The notes under the pieces are model-generated. The model had not been told where the DNA came from, searched no databases, and saw nothing but the letters and a program-made list of their open reading frames with translations. DNA of 18,430 nucleotides from contig JAEETM010000068.1 of the NCBI GenBank assembly GCA_016290335.1, forward strand, positions 1 to 18,430, in the 5' to 3' direction. Origin of the DNA: Treponema sp. (GTDB taxonomy: Bacteria; Spirochaetota; Spirochaetia; Treponematales; Treponemataceae). Position 1 is the first letter of the stretch; each line of letters opens with the position of its first letter. Positions 1 to 10,100 of this stretch are shown here, piece after piece. The translations under genes and the position numbers were made by a program.

Positions 1-137
1 TTTTCCAGCCTGCTTTCTGTTATAAATATAGACAGCGTTATTTGTCTGTCTCCCAGTGACACTTCTTTCGTTCATTTTATTGCTTTGTTCGGGAAAGCTG
101 CCACTGCGCCGTGCGGGAAAACGGGGGGTTCGTTTTA
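1..137. other. Downstream flank of the NERD-helicase gene, no gene seen
   Basis: No credible gene is visible. On the minus strand, just after the helicase stop codon, lies a weak hairpin: AAAACG at 118-123 pairs with CGTTTT at 131-136. It could act as a poor intrinsic terminator. A separate inverted repeat, AGACAG at 30-35 and CTGTCT at 46-51 with a 10-nt spacer, is of unknown role. Confidence 0.3.
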
Positions 138-1937
138 TCACTCTACCGCGCTTTCCATCTTCAGCAACTTCACCACGCTCTTGCGAGTACCTGGCAGTTT
201 TGCTTCTTCCACACCAGAAAGACTTTCTTCCGCCTCTGTTTCGCCCTCTGGAGCATCTTTGCAATTAATTTTCATCTGCTCCTGCAAAGCATCCACAATA
301 CCCCGGTAGTCACCTTTCTCTACATCTTCATAAAACGCAACTTTCAAATACGTGTTGGCACGGCTGCCACCAATGTAAATCATACGCTGCATCACCGCAT
401 CTAACAGTTTGGAAACTTCCACATCCACCAGCAACACTGCTTTGGCTTCCAGCCCTTTGTACTTGCGGGTGGTGGTGACCCAAACTTTTCCTTCTTCCAG
501 TGTATTGGAAACGGGCAGTCCTGCCAGTGACCTTACGCCGAACAACGCGCTGTGTTCCAGCGAATGCACGGAAAGAATCACCATATCTTCCAAGGCCACG
601 CGGTTTTCCTGCATAGTTTTCACAAAACGCTCTGCAATGCCACGAGCCTCAGCTTTATCAGTATAAAAAACAGCTTTCGGCTTTTCCCCATGCACATTGT
701 TCACATAGGGTTCCTGCCGCATATCCACCAGCGAACCAACCGTTGCTGCAATCTCCGACGTGTTCCGGCAGTTACGGTACAACACCAGCCGGCACTCCGC
801 CTTGCTGTCCAAGTATTGCGGCTGTTCCGGTGAATTCCGTTCCAATATGAACTGGTTCCGGTCATAGAACACATAAAAGCTTCCATCGTTCAGCTCTGCC
901 AAAAAAGATAAATGTTCCAGCATGGCGTCGCTGATATCCTGGCCTTCATCCACCACGATGTTGGGATATTGCCAGTCCGTATCGTCAAAGTCCGTAGCAA
1001 AGTATTCTTCAAAAAACTTATTGATATGCTCTATGGGCAGCGAATCATCCTGCAAGATTTCTTCCGCCAGGGAACGCACGTTATGCACAGTAATCAGCGG
1101 ATCCAGTTCCTGGGTGCGCAGATGCTGCAATAAAAATTCATTGAAGCACAACAGCAAAACCTTTTGCCCGGTCTGTACCAGCATCCGGGCTTTTTCTATA
1201 GCCAGCAGACTTTTTCCCGTACCTGCCGGGCCATGAATAGCCGCAATCTTCTGCTCACGCAGAAAATCCAGCACCGCAAACTGTTGGCGTGTCAATTGTA
1301 CATAGCTTGTCTGGTTCTCCCGAGCACTGCTGGAAATGGTTTCCGCTATCTGGAACGACGGCAGCAACACACGCAATAATTCTTTGTACTGCCCACCAGT
1401 CAAAGGCGTTGGTACAAAACGGAGATTCCGTTGCCAATACCCAAAAGCAGCATCTAACGCCTTTTCCGGTTCTGTAAGGCTATCCTGATCCAGAATAATA
1501 TCCCGCACCGCTTCCGGCGGCAGCTTCAAATTTTTATCCACGCAAACAGAAGTAAACCATACCGCTCGTCCAATGAGCGGCATGGTTCTCCTATAATTGT
1601 TACGCAAGAGCAGGCGCACCCGGTACTGACTCTCCGCTGCCTGGCCAAACGGATCCATCACCTTTTCCGTACCTGTATTACGGTTAATCTGAATCCAGTT
1701 GCCATCGCGGAACGCCACGCCACCCGCCTTCACTTCTACAGACAGAATCCCCTTCGCCGGATGGATAATCAGAAAATCCGCTTCCCCCTCACTGCGACGC
1801 TGGGCTTCATCTCCCAGCCAACGGTAAGAGTGGATAACTCTGTACTCATTATTCAGTTTCTGCAACGCTTTGTAAACCAGCTTTTCACCCTCGCTGGAGT
1901 GAAAGCTGGTGGTGATGGATGGGTAGAAATTTGGCAT
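138..1937 (-). CDS. NERD nuclease-domain protein fused to a UvrD/DUF2075-like superfamily 1 helicase
   Basis: The roughly 599-residue protein starts with a NERD domain (about residues 10-120). This is a restriction-endonuclease-like fold expected to cut or bind DNA, and the core residues D54, E68 and K70 are visible in GEADF and SVEVKAG. A superfamily 1 helicase follows: Walker A GPAGTGKS (236-243), Walker B DEGQD (330-334), YRNCRNT (387-393), a motif V-like TTTRKYKGLE (488-497) and a motif VI-like YIGGSRAN (521-528). All motor motifs look intact. The last 45 residues are acidic and variable. The start is uncertain: ATG at 1937 or an in-frame GTG at 1955, neither with a good ribosome binding site. 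The gene is more GC-rich than the operon upstream and is separated from it by 129 nt and a hairpin. It may therefore be a neighbour with its own expression rather than part of that operon. NERD-helicases occur both as housekeeping-like repair proteins and in defence islands. Confidence 0.88.
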   Translation of the reverse strand: MPNFYPSITTSFHSSEGEKLVYKALQKLNNEYRVIHSYRWLGDEAQRRSEGEADFLIIHPAKGILSVEVKAGGVAFRDGNWIQINRNTGTEKVMDPFGQAAESQYRVRLLLRNNYRRTMPLIGRAVWFTSVCVDKNLKLPPEAVRDIILDQDSLTEPEKALDAAFGYWQRNLRFVPTPLTGGQYKELLRVLLPSFQIAETISSSARENQTSYVQLTRQQFAVLDFLREQKIAAIHGPAGTGKSLLAIEKARMLVQTGQKVLLLCFNEFLLQHLRTQELDPLITVHNVRSLAEEILQDDSLPIEHINKFFEEYFATDFDDTDWQYPNIVVDEGQDISDAMLEHLSFLAELNDGSFYVFYDRNQFILERNSPEQPQYLDSKAECRLVLYRNCRNTSEIAATVGSLVDMRQEPYVNNVHGEKPKAVFYTDKAEARGIAERFVKTMQENRVALEDMVILSVHSLEHSALFGVRSLAGLPVSNTLEEGKVWVTTTRKYKGLEAKAVLLVDVEVSKLLDAVMQRMIYIGGSRANTYLKVAFYEDVEKGDYRGIVDALQEQMKINCKDAPEGETEAEESLSGVEEAKLPGTRKSVVKLLKMESAVE

Positions 1938-2016
1938 ATTCGTTTTTGCAACCACTTAATCTATACTACATCGTTACAATGGAGATGTATCTCATTTCTA
2001 AATTCGATTAATTCAA

Positions 2017-2045
2017 CAATCCCGAAGATGCACTCTCCGGGATTG
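2017..2045 (-). terminator. Hairpin after the 202 aa gene, possible terminator
   Basis: CAATCCCG at 2017-2024 pairs perfectly with CGGGATTG at 2038-2045 across a 13-nt loop that can pair a little further (AGA/TCT). On the minus strand only a short, broken T/A-rich tail follows, so termination may be partial. The hairpin lies between the stop of the AT-rich operon and the NERD-helicase gene. Confidence 0.45.
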
Positions 2046-2066
2046 AAAAGAAAGAACCCATTAAAG

Positions 2067-2675
2067 CTATTTGTTTTTTGGAGAATTAGCGATTTCCCTT
2101 AATGCATCATAAACATTACTACTGTTTTCAGGTTGAGGCTCTGGTTGCTTTTTCACAGCTAATCGTTGTATTTCTTTAGGACTATGCTCTGATGAAACAG
2201 ACTCTTTTTTTACACAAGTTTGTTGAGAATTACTCCACGGCTTAGCATGTTTTGGTGGATTAATTTTAGGATATGTATAAAGAAAACCTTCTTTAATCTT
2301 TCCATTATATTCATTTGGCAAGGAACGATTAATTATTTCTTCCAACTGCATTCCATCTAGCTTCCACTTAACCGGTCTGAGTGTTGTAGCATCAACCGCT
2401 TTAACAACTTCATTCCATTGCCAAGGGTTACTTTTGGTAATAGTAAAAAAAGACTGTGAATCCAAACATTGATCGCTAACCAGAATACATTGACAGACTG
2501 TATTCTTAGTATCAATTTGCTCGTTGTCCCGAATTTGTGAAAACAAGTCCTGGGACCAAGGTATCTTTTCTTCTCCACCAATTGATATCTTTGAATACGG
2601 ACCATCATTATAACTGACTTGCCCGCTAAAAACTCCTTTTTGTAAACATCCAATGATTTTTATATGGTTATCCAT
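2067..2675 (-). CDS. Hypothetical protein, 202 aa, last gene of the Hsp70/HerA cluster
   Basis: I do not recognise the family. The first about 135 residues look globular with alternating strands and two tryptophan motifs (IPWSQDLF near 38, NPWQWNEVV near 83). From about residue 135 the chain is proline-, lysine-, serine- and glutamine-rich and probably disordered. A short helical end follows (VYDALREIANS). No membrane segment or signal peptide is seen. The ATG at 2675 has AGGTGG about 9 nt upstream. The start lies 14 nt after the stop of the preceding paralog gene, so the two are almost certainly cotranscribed, and the product probably works with the proteins upstream. AT-rich codon use matches the operon and differs from the NERD-helicase gene that follows. 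A role as adaptor or immunity-type partner is possible but not shown by the sequence. Confidence 0.75.
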   Translation of the reverse strand: MDNHIKIIGCLQKGVFSGQVSYNDGPYSKISIGGEEKIPWSQDLFSQIRDNEQIDTKNTVCQCILVSDQCLDSQSFFTITKSNPWQWNEVVKAVDATTLRPVKWKLDGMQLEEIINRSLPNEYNGKIKEGFLYTYPKINPPKHAKPWSNSQQTCVKKESVSSEHSPKEIQRLAVKKQPEPQPENSSNVYDALREIANSPKNK

Positions 2676-2689
2676 AGTTGTCGTCCACC

Positions 2690-3388
2690 TTAAAGATTGC
2701 TCTTAACAGCATCTTTCAAATCGTCAATTTTTTCATCAGTATCAATTGCTGCATCTGCAAAGTGTTTTTCAACCATATCTTTGACAGAATGGTACACTTT
2801 GCTCCTATCCTCGCTGCCAGGTTGCAAATCGCCCCTTAAATAATCAGCACATTTTCCCATGTCAGAAACACCGTTGTTCTTCATATTTTGCATAAGACCT
2901 GCAATATCTTCAACCTTGTAACCTTGTTTTTCCATAGCTGGAATTGTTTTTAAAAAAGCCGGACTTAACGTAACGCCTTGTTTTTCTTCTATATCTTTTA
3001 CGTAAAGCCCTAACCCTGTTAATTGATATTTTTGCCTCTCTTCTGGGGTTAAATTCTTAAGTTTTTCTGAATCAATCTGGTATTTAGGATTATTACGCAA
3101 TTCATCAAGATACTCACCAATAGAATCAAATTTTTCTGGCTTTACACCCTCTTGACCGGCAAGTTCTGCTTTCATGCCAATCTCTTCTGGTTCTTCTTCT
3201 TCCGGTTTACCTGCAAAAAGAGTTGCCAAAATACTTATAATAGGTCCTAAAACTGACAAAAAAGGGGCTATCACCGGCGCCAATGTGCTGACTGCTCCCA
3301 TAACAGCGCCACCAATACTTGAACAAATGCTTCCAACCGCGCTACAAACGCTACCAATAAACGAACCTATAGCACTAAAAAAACCCAT
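2690..3388 (-). CDS. Glycine-zipper-like hydrophobic N-terminus plus conserved paralog domain (paralog B), 232 aa
   Basis: The N-terminal about 60 residues are almost entirely G, A, S, V, I and L with regularly spaced glycines (GSFIGSVCSAVGS, SSIGGAVMGAV), then a second apolar stretch (VIAPFLSVLGPIISILATLF). This could insert in or oligomerise on membranes. An acidic hinge (KPEEEEPEE) leads to a soluble helical domain that is clearly homologous to the upstream gene product. Shared signatures include IGMKAEL, EGVKP, ERQKYQL, GLGLYV and YLRGDLQPGS, the last followed by VYH. The start is placed at ATG 3388 because GGAGGAA (3395-3401) sits 6 nt upstream. The longer frame from a GTG at 3403 would start inside this ribosome binding site. 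The gene begins 29 nt after paralog A and ends 14 nt before the 202 aa gene. A membrane-active effector or membrane anchor is an inference; no named family is recognised. Confidence 0.8.
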   Translation of the reverse strand: MGFFSAIGSFIGSVCSAVGSICSSIGGAVMGAVSTLAPVIAPFLSVLGPIISILATLFAGKPEEEEPEEIGMKAELAGQEGVKPEKFDSIGEYLDELRNNPKYQIDSEKLKNLTPEERQKYQLTGLGLYVKDIEEKQGVTLSPAFLKTIPAMEKQGYKVEDIAGLMQNMKNNGVSDMGKCADYLRGDLQPGSEDRSKVYHSVKDMVEKHFADAAIDTDEKIDDLKDAVKSNL

Positions 3389-3394
3389 AATAAA

Positions 3395-3401
3395 TTCCTC
3401 C
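3395..3401 (-). promoter_or_regulatory. Ribosome binding site that fixes the start of paralog B
   Basis: GGAGGAA on the minus strand lies 6 nt before ATG 3388. It overlaps the alternative GTG start at 3403, which argues against that longer form. Confidence 0.8.
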
Positions 3402-3417
3402 ACATTTCACTCTCATA

Positions 3418-4059
3418 TTAAGCCTTTAAATCACTTTTCATTGTTTCAAGCTTTTCATCAATTCCTGCATCATCCAATTCCGGGAATTTTTTATGTAACA
3501 TATTATCCGTTGCATGGTACACTATCGTACGTTCCGACGAACCCGGTTGCAAATCACCACGCAAATATCTTTCAAATGCCCCTGCATCGCTTAATTTTTC
3601 TGAAGCAAAACCGGTTATTAAATTTGCGATATCGTTAGCAGCCAACCCTACCGTAACAGCAGTCTTCCAAAAATTAGCCGGTAAGCCGATATTAAATTTT
3701 TGTTCCATGCCAACAATATACAATCCTGCTCCAAGTACCTGATACTTATAACGTTCAACGTCAGATAAACTATCAAGCATTTTTTCGTCAACCTTAACTT
3801 TTTCATTTAAACAATTAAGATAGTCATCCATGTTTTCAAAATCAGCCGGTTTGATACCTTCCTTTGCACCCAGTTCAGCTTTTAATCCAATGAGTTCAGC
3901 ACTTTCGCTTTCAGGTCTGTCGAGGAGGATTTTTCCTACCTCTGAAACAATTGATAAAATGGCTTTTCCCAACTCAATATAAATTTGCAAATTTGCAAAC
4001 GGAGCCGGTAGCTTTGGTAATATACCTGGAAGAATTTCCGTCGAATTAAACATGGCCAT
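3418..4059 (-). CDS. Paralog A of the tandem pair, 213 aa, unknown function
   Basis: The C-terminal about 160 residues match paralog B downstream: LIGLKAEL, EGIKPADF, ERYKYQV, GAGLYIVGMEQK, and YLRGDLQPGS followed by VYH. The N-terminus differs. Instead of a glycine-rich membrane-like segment it has a proline-containing start (ILPGILPKLPAP) and one moderately hydrophobic amphipathic helix (ELGKAILSIVSEVGKILL), then an acidic hinge (RPESES). The two genes look like a duplication in which the shared domain was kept and the N-terminus changed. ATG 4059 has AAGGAGG about 9 nt upstream. The gene starts 35 nt after the HerA-like ATPase stop. No catalytic motif is evident. The conserved arginine, aspartate and histidine cluster around YLRGDLQPGS and VYH is the most constrained part and may be a binding surface for the ATPase or chaperone. 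Confidence 0.8.
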   Translation of the reverse strand: MAMFNSTEILPGILPKLPAPFANLQIYIELGKAILSIVSEVGKILLDRPESESAELIGLKAELGAKEGIKPADFENMDDYLNCLNEKVKVDEKMLDSLSDVERYKYQVLGAGLYIVGMEQKFNIGLPANFWKTAVTVGLAANDIANLITGFASEKLSDAGAFERYLRGDLQPGSSERTIVYHATDNMLHKKFPELDDAGIDEKLETMKSDLKA

Positions 4060-4094
4060 GTTAACTTTCCTCCTTTTCTAACTAATAGTAAAGT

Positions 4095-7000
4095 TTAAAA
4101 CAAATCAGATACCTTAACTTTTTTCAATTCTTCATAGTTAGACTGATACGCGGTAAGCCACTTCTTTAACAACTCTGCATTTTTATCATTTAACGAACCT
4201 GCTGCAAATGTCTTAACTCTTAACCAGTCAACTATATCATCTAATGTATACACTTTTTCATCAATCATTTTCTTTAAAATTGAAGCATAATATTTATTCC
4301 ACTTCTTTTCATTGGTTTCTTTCATGTAAAGATCTATCATCTTTACTGCATAATCATTCCGCATGAAATCCAAAACATCCCCACGCAGCTTACCATCAAG
4401 CTTTGTCAAAGGTATACGGGGCTTTATAAAGATAGGCCGCTTGCAGCACTTTTCGTAATAAGAAAAAGCTATATCTGTTAATTCTTCATCAGCTAAAGGA
4501 GCATTAGACGTGCTTGTTTCCTGTTCAATCTGTACTTGCAATGCCTGACCAAAATTATCCGAGAACATAATGGCGCGGCCAATATTCAAATTAGACAAAA
4601 ATTCTTTCTGATCTTGCTGTAAGGCCATAGTGTTTCCCACGGCTTCTTTATCGTCTTGGGCAAAAATACGGTGTACTATTTTTGTATTCGTATTCTTTAA
4701 AACATCTGGCGCCAGCTTATTGGGAATCTGATCAACAATAATCAAACTTTCTCCATACTTGCGAATCTCTGCCAGCATATCTGCAAAAGTTTCTACTGCC
4801 TGCTTCTTATTCAAACTGTCCCCCGGTACAAAACGACTCAACAAACGATGTGACTCTTCAATGAGAATAATATGAGAGTGTGCTTTTCTTTCCCGCAAAT
4901 AACGCGCACGAACCGCTTCATTAAATGCAGAAAGGACAAAGCCCATAATTAATGCCTTTTCACTCCCGTTCTTAATACCTTCCAATTCTAATACAACCTG
5001 ACGGTCAAGCAAATCATCAAAGTCTACTGAACGTTTCGTGTCAAGCATCAAACCCTTAGAACCCAAAACCAAACTTTGCAACCTTGCACGTATTGAACCA
5101 ATATAATCATTTTTAAGCCGTTCATCAAATTTTTGTTCCGTCACAACAGTTTCAATCTTCTTCAGCATGTCGTTAAAGGTCGGGAAAGCATTTATATCAT
5201 CCGCAAAAGGATTGTCATACTTTTTATTTTTATTTGTTGTTATGTCCCAACCACAATCCTCATAACAACGGTAAAGTATCGTTTCAATCAATTGCGGTAT
5301 AGCTGCTTCCATATCAAAAGCAGCTTCTATACTTGCCTTGATCATATCTACATGAGATGTGATGTTTTCATGAGGCAAAAACTCAAAAGGATTTAAGCGG
5401 AAGGGAGCAACACTATCATTCCCGAGCGTAAACACAAGCAAATCTTTACACTGTGGATTGTGGCGTAGAATACGATACTCTGTCTTCGCCGGTTCAATAA
5501 CCAAAAATGGAACCTGGCTCTGTAACAAAATTTTATGACAGGTTGTGGTTTTGCCGCTTCCGGTTACACCAGCAATAAAAATATGTTTGTCCAAAACGTT
5601 TTTATCTAAATAAACCGGCGTCGTTGGAACCACATTACCATTCTGAACCATCTTCCCAAGGCTGATACGATTCTCTGTTAAAGGTTCATCATAATTCAAG
5701 CCAAACTCAACCTCTTCACGAAGCCTCATCCCGATAATTTCTTTTTGCGGCAAACCGGCCAACATAGATAATTCATTGGTTGTCATCCAATTGCATAACG
5801 GAAAATCTTTTTTCCGCTCAACTACCTGTGACAGCAAAGAACGCGCTTTTTTTTCATCTTCAGTCGCTGTCTGCGCAAAGTGACCTCGTGGTAACTGGTA
5901 ATTAAAAAGCGAATCAGTATTTTCCTTTCCATTTATTGAAAACGTACGCAATGGAACCCGGTTTCCCTGTTTTCCTGAATAGAGTGCCAAAGCTGTATTT
6001 TCAAGTTTGATTAATGCAGTTTTCTTTTTTGCAAGAACGTAGAATGCGGAAAGGAATATACCTTTTCCTTTACCATAATCAAGTCTGGGCAATATAACTT
6101 CATCACAGTATTTAATCCATTCACTTGCGTTTTTATTTAAGTATTCACGGGATAATGTTTTAGAACTGCTTTTATTAACACCTTCCTGATCACCGATACT
6201 ATGGCTATCACCGACAGTCTTACTGCTGCTGGTTGTTGCCGAATTACTCTTACCTGTTGTCTTTGAATCACTCCTGCCGCCGCTTTCATTCGTAGATTTG
6301 GAATCATTTTTGCCAGAAGAAGAAGAACTGCTTCCGCTTGAACTATTAGTACCTTTAGTTTCAGACCTGCCCTTACTGCTATTTGTGCCATGCGTTTCAC
6401 TTTCATTGCTTCCGCCAGTCTGGCTACTGCCTGAAGTAGAACTGCTGCTTTCCCCCTTTGTCATAGTTCTTGATTTAGAAGTTCCTTCAGAAGAACCTTC
6501 CTGTAAACTGAATTTAGCAATAGGATTCAAATCATTATATGCATCCTGAAGCGTATTTTCCAAATCTGTAATTAATTGTGGCTGCAAAGCTTTTGCTATT
6601 AACAGAACACAAAATTCTTCGCCTTGCATAATATCAACTAAACGGTCAACACTTTGAAACTCTTCATTGTCTTTAATTGTTCCCGCCACGCCCTCAATAC
6701 GCGAAACATGGGTCATAGAACTGATTTTTTGCAAAAGTGGTGTTTTATCTTCCGGCGAAACCGCATTAATCTTACAACCGCGAAAATTTCCTCGGATACT
6801 TGCCTGTAAAATATTATCACCAATTTCTTTTACAGAAAGCTTGCTTTCCGTTTTTTCATACAGGTTACGCGCAAGCCCGTAATAAAATTTCACGCCGGCT
6901 TTATCGCCAACAATCAAATATAAGAAATTGACGCCGGGAATACGCACAGCGCTTAACACATTCTCCAATGCTTCTTTACGTGGAGCATCATCTTCAAATG

Positions 7001-7145
7001 TAACCTCATCAATACGGTATAGGACAATATCTTTATTCTCTATAGTGATATTGTCTTTTTCCCGGCTTAAAACAATGTCCGAAGAATTTGCAAAATAATA
7101 GTTTTGTACAAAATTCAAAACGTTTAAAACAGATTTTTCTTCCAT
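4095..7145 (-). CDS. HerA/FtsK-like (DUF87-type) P-loop ATPase with serine-rich linker, 1016 aa
   Basis: The protein is a likely hexameric DNA- or protein-translocating motor of the HerA/VirB4 type. Residues 1-212 form an alpha/beta domain of unknown role. Residues about 217-332 are a low-complexity linker dominated by S, G, T, K and N. Residues about 333-500 are a second domain, followed by the RecA-like ATPase: Walker A GVTGSGKTTT (526-535), a typical EPAKTEYR motif (551-558), and Walker B IILIEES followed by HRLL (759-768). The helical C-terminal about 120 residues carry no motif I recognise. ATG 7145 has GAGGTG about 11 nt upstream and lies 15 nt after the stop of the Hsp70-like gene, so the two are cotranscribed. 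HerA-like ATPases in defence loci usually pair with nucleases (SIR2-HerA, DUF4297-HerA). Here the only nuclease-like candidate nearby is the NERD-helicase. All nucleotide-binding motifs look intact. Confidence 0.88.
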   Translation of the reverse strand: MEEKSVLNVLNFVQNYYFANSSDIVLSREKDNITIENKDIVLYRIDEVTFEDDAPRKEALENVLSAVRIPGVNFLYLIVGDKAGVKFYYGLARNLYEKTESKLSVKEIGDNILQASIRGNFRGCKINAVSPEDKTPLLQKISSMTHVSRIEGVAGTIKDNEEFQSVDRLVDIMQGEEFCVLLIAKALQPQLITDLENTLQDAYNDLNPIAKFSLQEGSSEGTSKSRTMTKGESSSSTSGSSQTGGSNESETHGTNSSKGRSETKGTNSSSGSSSSSSGKNDSKSTNESGGRSDSKTTGKSNSATTSSSKTVGDSHSIGDQEGVNKSSSKTLSREYLNKNASEWIKYCDEVILPRLDYGKGKGIFLSAFYVLAKKKTALIKLENTALALYSGKQGNRVPLRTFSINGKENTDSLFNYQLPRGHFAQTATEDEKKARSLLSQVVERKKDFPLCNWMTTNELSMLAGLPQKEIIGMRLREEVEFGLNYDEPLTENRISLGKMVQNGNVVPTTPVYLDKNVLDKHIFIAGVTGSGKTTTCHKILLQSQVPFLVIEPAKTEYRILRHNPQCKDLLVFTLGNDSVAPFRLNPFEFLPHENITSHVDMIKASIEAAFDMEAAIPQLIETILYRCYEDCGWDITTNKNKKYDNPFADDINAFPTFNDMLKKIETVVTEQKFDERLKNDYIGSIRARLQSLVLGSKGLMLDTKRSVDFDDLLDRQVVLELEGIKNGSEKALIMGFVLSAFNEAVRARYLRERKAHSHIILIEESHRLLSRFVPGDSLNKKQAVETFADMLAEIRKYGESLIIVDQIPNKLAPDVLKNTNTKIVHRIFAQDDKEAVGNTMALQQDQKEFLSNLNIGRAIMFSDNFGQALQVQIEQETSTSNAPLADEELTDIAFSYYEKCCKRPIFIKPRIPLTKLDGKLRGDVLDFMRNDYAVKMIDLYMKETNEKKWNKYYASILKKMIDEKVYTLDDIVDWLRVKTFAAGSLNDKNAELLKKWLTAYQSNYEELKKVKVSDLF

Positions 7146-7160
7146 GTTTTCGTGTCACCT

Positions 7161-10100
7161 CTAATCCAATTCAATTTTAACAGGGCCATATTTAAAGTTG
7201 CCGCTCTTTACCGCATCATCATTAACCGCCACCACATATTCCAGTGTGTCCGGGCCAACGGCACGCAGATAAATGAGCCAATCTTCATTTACTGCTTTAG
7301 CCGGTAACTTTTGCCGTGATTTTTTAGTTTCTGATGCCAGTAGGCCACGTTCTCTTTCTGCCGTTGTGGATGTAGTATAATAAAATTCAAATCTGTCAAC
7401 GCCCGCATCATAGTATTCGTGCCATACATTGTATTCGCAGTCACGACTGATAACAGGCACAAAATAATTGTCATTATCGCTGTAACCAACCCAATAACGG
7501 AACTTAATTTCTTCTTCCGTCTTTGTTTCGCTTATAACTCTGATTTTTGAACCCTTACGGCACTGAACCAAACCTATCGCAACTCCAGTTTTGCCGGTAG
7601 GACTTTCCAGTGAATTTACGTCTATACTTGTCACTTTTAGTTTTTGTATCTGTTTGTTTGCGTCTTCAGTTCCCAACGGCGGATAAATCAAAAGCAAATC
7701 TTCAACCTTAACTTTTTTATCCATCCGATCCTGGATTTCTTTTGCGCATTCATCCATTGCCTGTCTGAACAATTCCTGTAATATAACCGATTTACTGGCG
7801 TTACCGGCAAGGAAAATGTGTATCTTTGTTGTATCTTTTATTTTTTCCGCATAAGATGGCTTTTTATAATTAGAAATTAGTGCGTCAAAGAAACTATCCA
7901 CTCCTTTTTTAATACGCTTTCTCAAAAGTTCATCCAATTTTTTAACAGGTACTTTAAGTTCAAAATTGTTAAGTACTTCACCATTACGATTGAATAAACG
8001 TAGTTTTATGACTCCGGAACTATATTCCTTTTCATATTCTGCGGTTCTTTCCCAAAACGGCCGCAACTTTTCCATAAGCTGGCGCATATTAGTCTGCGCT
8101 TCCTGTGAATCAGCTAACAGAAATTCACTGCCTGGAAAACGGTTACATTCAGGCGGCCTGCAAAACGTTACCTCTGAAGTACGCAATTCATTCTGATTCT
8201 CTTTGAACACTTCATATGCCAGCAGTTCCAATAAGTTTTCTCCGCCAAGAAATTTATCGCCACCGTCTCCAAAATGTTCAATCACATAATTATAACGGCG
8301 TTCCTTAACGCCTTTTGCCTTTCGCCAAATTCCAAAATCAAAATCGGTAGTGCCACCGCCAAAGTCAAAAACGCCATAAACTATATTTTCATTTTCTTTA
8401 GGCTGTAAATTATAGCACTGCAAAGCACAAACTGCATACGCTGCGGGTTCGCCTACGCCCTCTTCTACACTAAACTTTTCCATACTCGTTTTATCACCGA
8501 GTACCGTCTGCGGTAATGAACGAGCCAAGCCTTTGCGGAAACTTGTTAATATCCTTTTACGTGTTTCCAAAGAATAGGTAACCGGGAAAGACAACAAATA
8601 TTCCATGTAAATACGGCCTGTATGCATATTATTTATATATAACCCTATAAAATACGCATACAACTCAATGGGATCAAAGTCCCCATCCTGCAATTCATCG
8701 TATGGAGGTAAACTGATTTCCTTGCCCTGTTTATCTCTTATGCGGATTCGCCGGTTGCTATCGCCGGCCCACTGCTTCAATTCCCCAAAAAATGAAAAAT
8801 AGTATTCGCTTTTGTCGTTATTCTGCCAGTCATTGTACGCCGTATGCGAAGCTGTCACATCAGCCCATTTGGTAAGCGGTCGTCCAACACCCGTTCGATA
8901 CGCCTCAAGAAATTCATCAATATTGATAAACTCCATAACCGTTGGGTTTTCGTAATCTCTGGCTGATGGGGCTTTTTCAAAACGGCCCATACCTACGCGC
9001 ATAGGTTCAATGCGATCACTGTCATCCTGGGCAACAACAACGGTAGATTTTGTGCCAAAATCAATACCAATCACGCCTCCATCCAATATATCCATCCGAG
9101 GATCACGGGCATAACACGATACATCCGGCAATGTAACCAACGCTTCATTCCGGTATTTTGCATCCCAAAGTTCCCAGGAACCCCTGTTGGGGTCTTCTAA
9201 CATCATGGAGTCATATTCTTTAATATCTGCTCGCAAAGAATCTGTTGTCAGAATTCCATTCACAATGGTATCCTGTGATATAAACTCTGTGCCCCCGGTA
9301 CTCTTCTGTATTTCTTTACCTAGAAGTTCAATATCATAATGACTGAAAGCCTCTAACCATTCTTTATCTCTTAAATATTTTCGTAAGGTACCTAACGCAG
9401 CCGGATCAAGAGAAATCTTGTTGCCTAATATTACATAATGATTTTCATACAGCGATTGTAGTATTTTAAATAATGTGCTTAAAATTTTATACTTAGCAGG
9501 GAACTTAGGGACAAATCCTTTTATGAGTAAAAATGATAAATAAGGTTCATCATCAAATAATTCACTTATACGGATATCACAGCTATCATAACCATATGAA
9601 GAACCAAAATAACGTGCATCATCAAATTGATCTTCAACATGACGAAAAACATATTGGTTTGTATAAATTGTATAATAAATGTTACCATATTTATGCTGGA
9701 TAGAATTGTTTATTTGAGGAACATCTTTCTTTCTGGGAAATTTTATAGAAAAGTAATCAGGCCTTTTATCTTTCAATACATCTGGCATTTCTTTATAATA
9801 ATACTGCGAAGCATGTTTTTGCAAATTGGCCGCTGGAATGTTATCAATTAAATATTTCTTTTTATCGGCAGTGACGGTAAGCAAAACAGGATAATTTTCC
9901 AATTCTATATACAGATTTAAATTTTCTTTTAGATATATATCAAATTGTTTGGTAAAATCTGTAATAAATTTATCAACTTCCTCAGCCAAGCCTAAATCAT
10001 GCAGAAGAGCATTGCTCAACGGAAAGGCATTTACTTTTTTAATTGTTTCCTGCGATAGCGGATCAACTTTTTTTAAACGCATGGCCGGTTCGTTATTGTT

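Noticed and set aside
6137..6549. Frames on both strands over the serine-rich linker
   Set aside because: Low-complexity sequence leaves other frames open. The ATPase frame is continuous and has all motifs.
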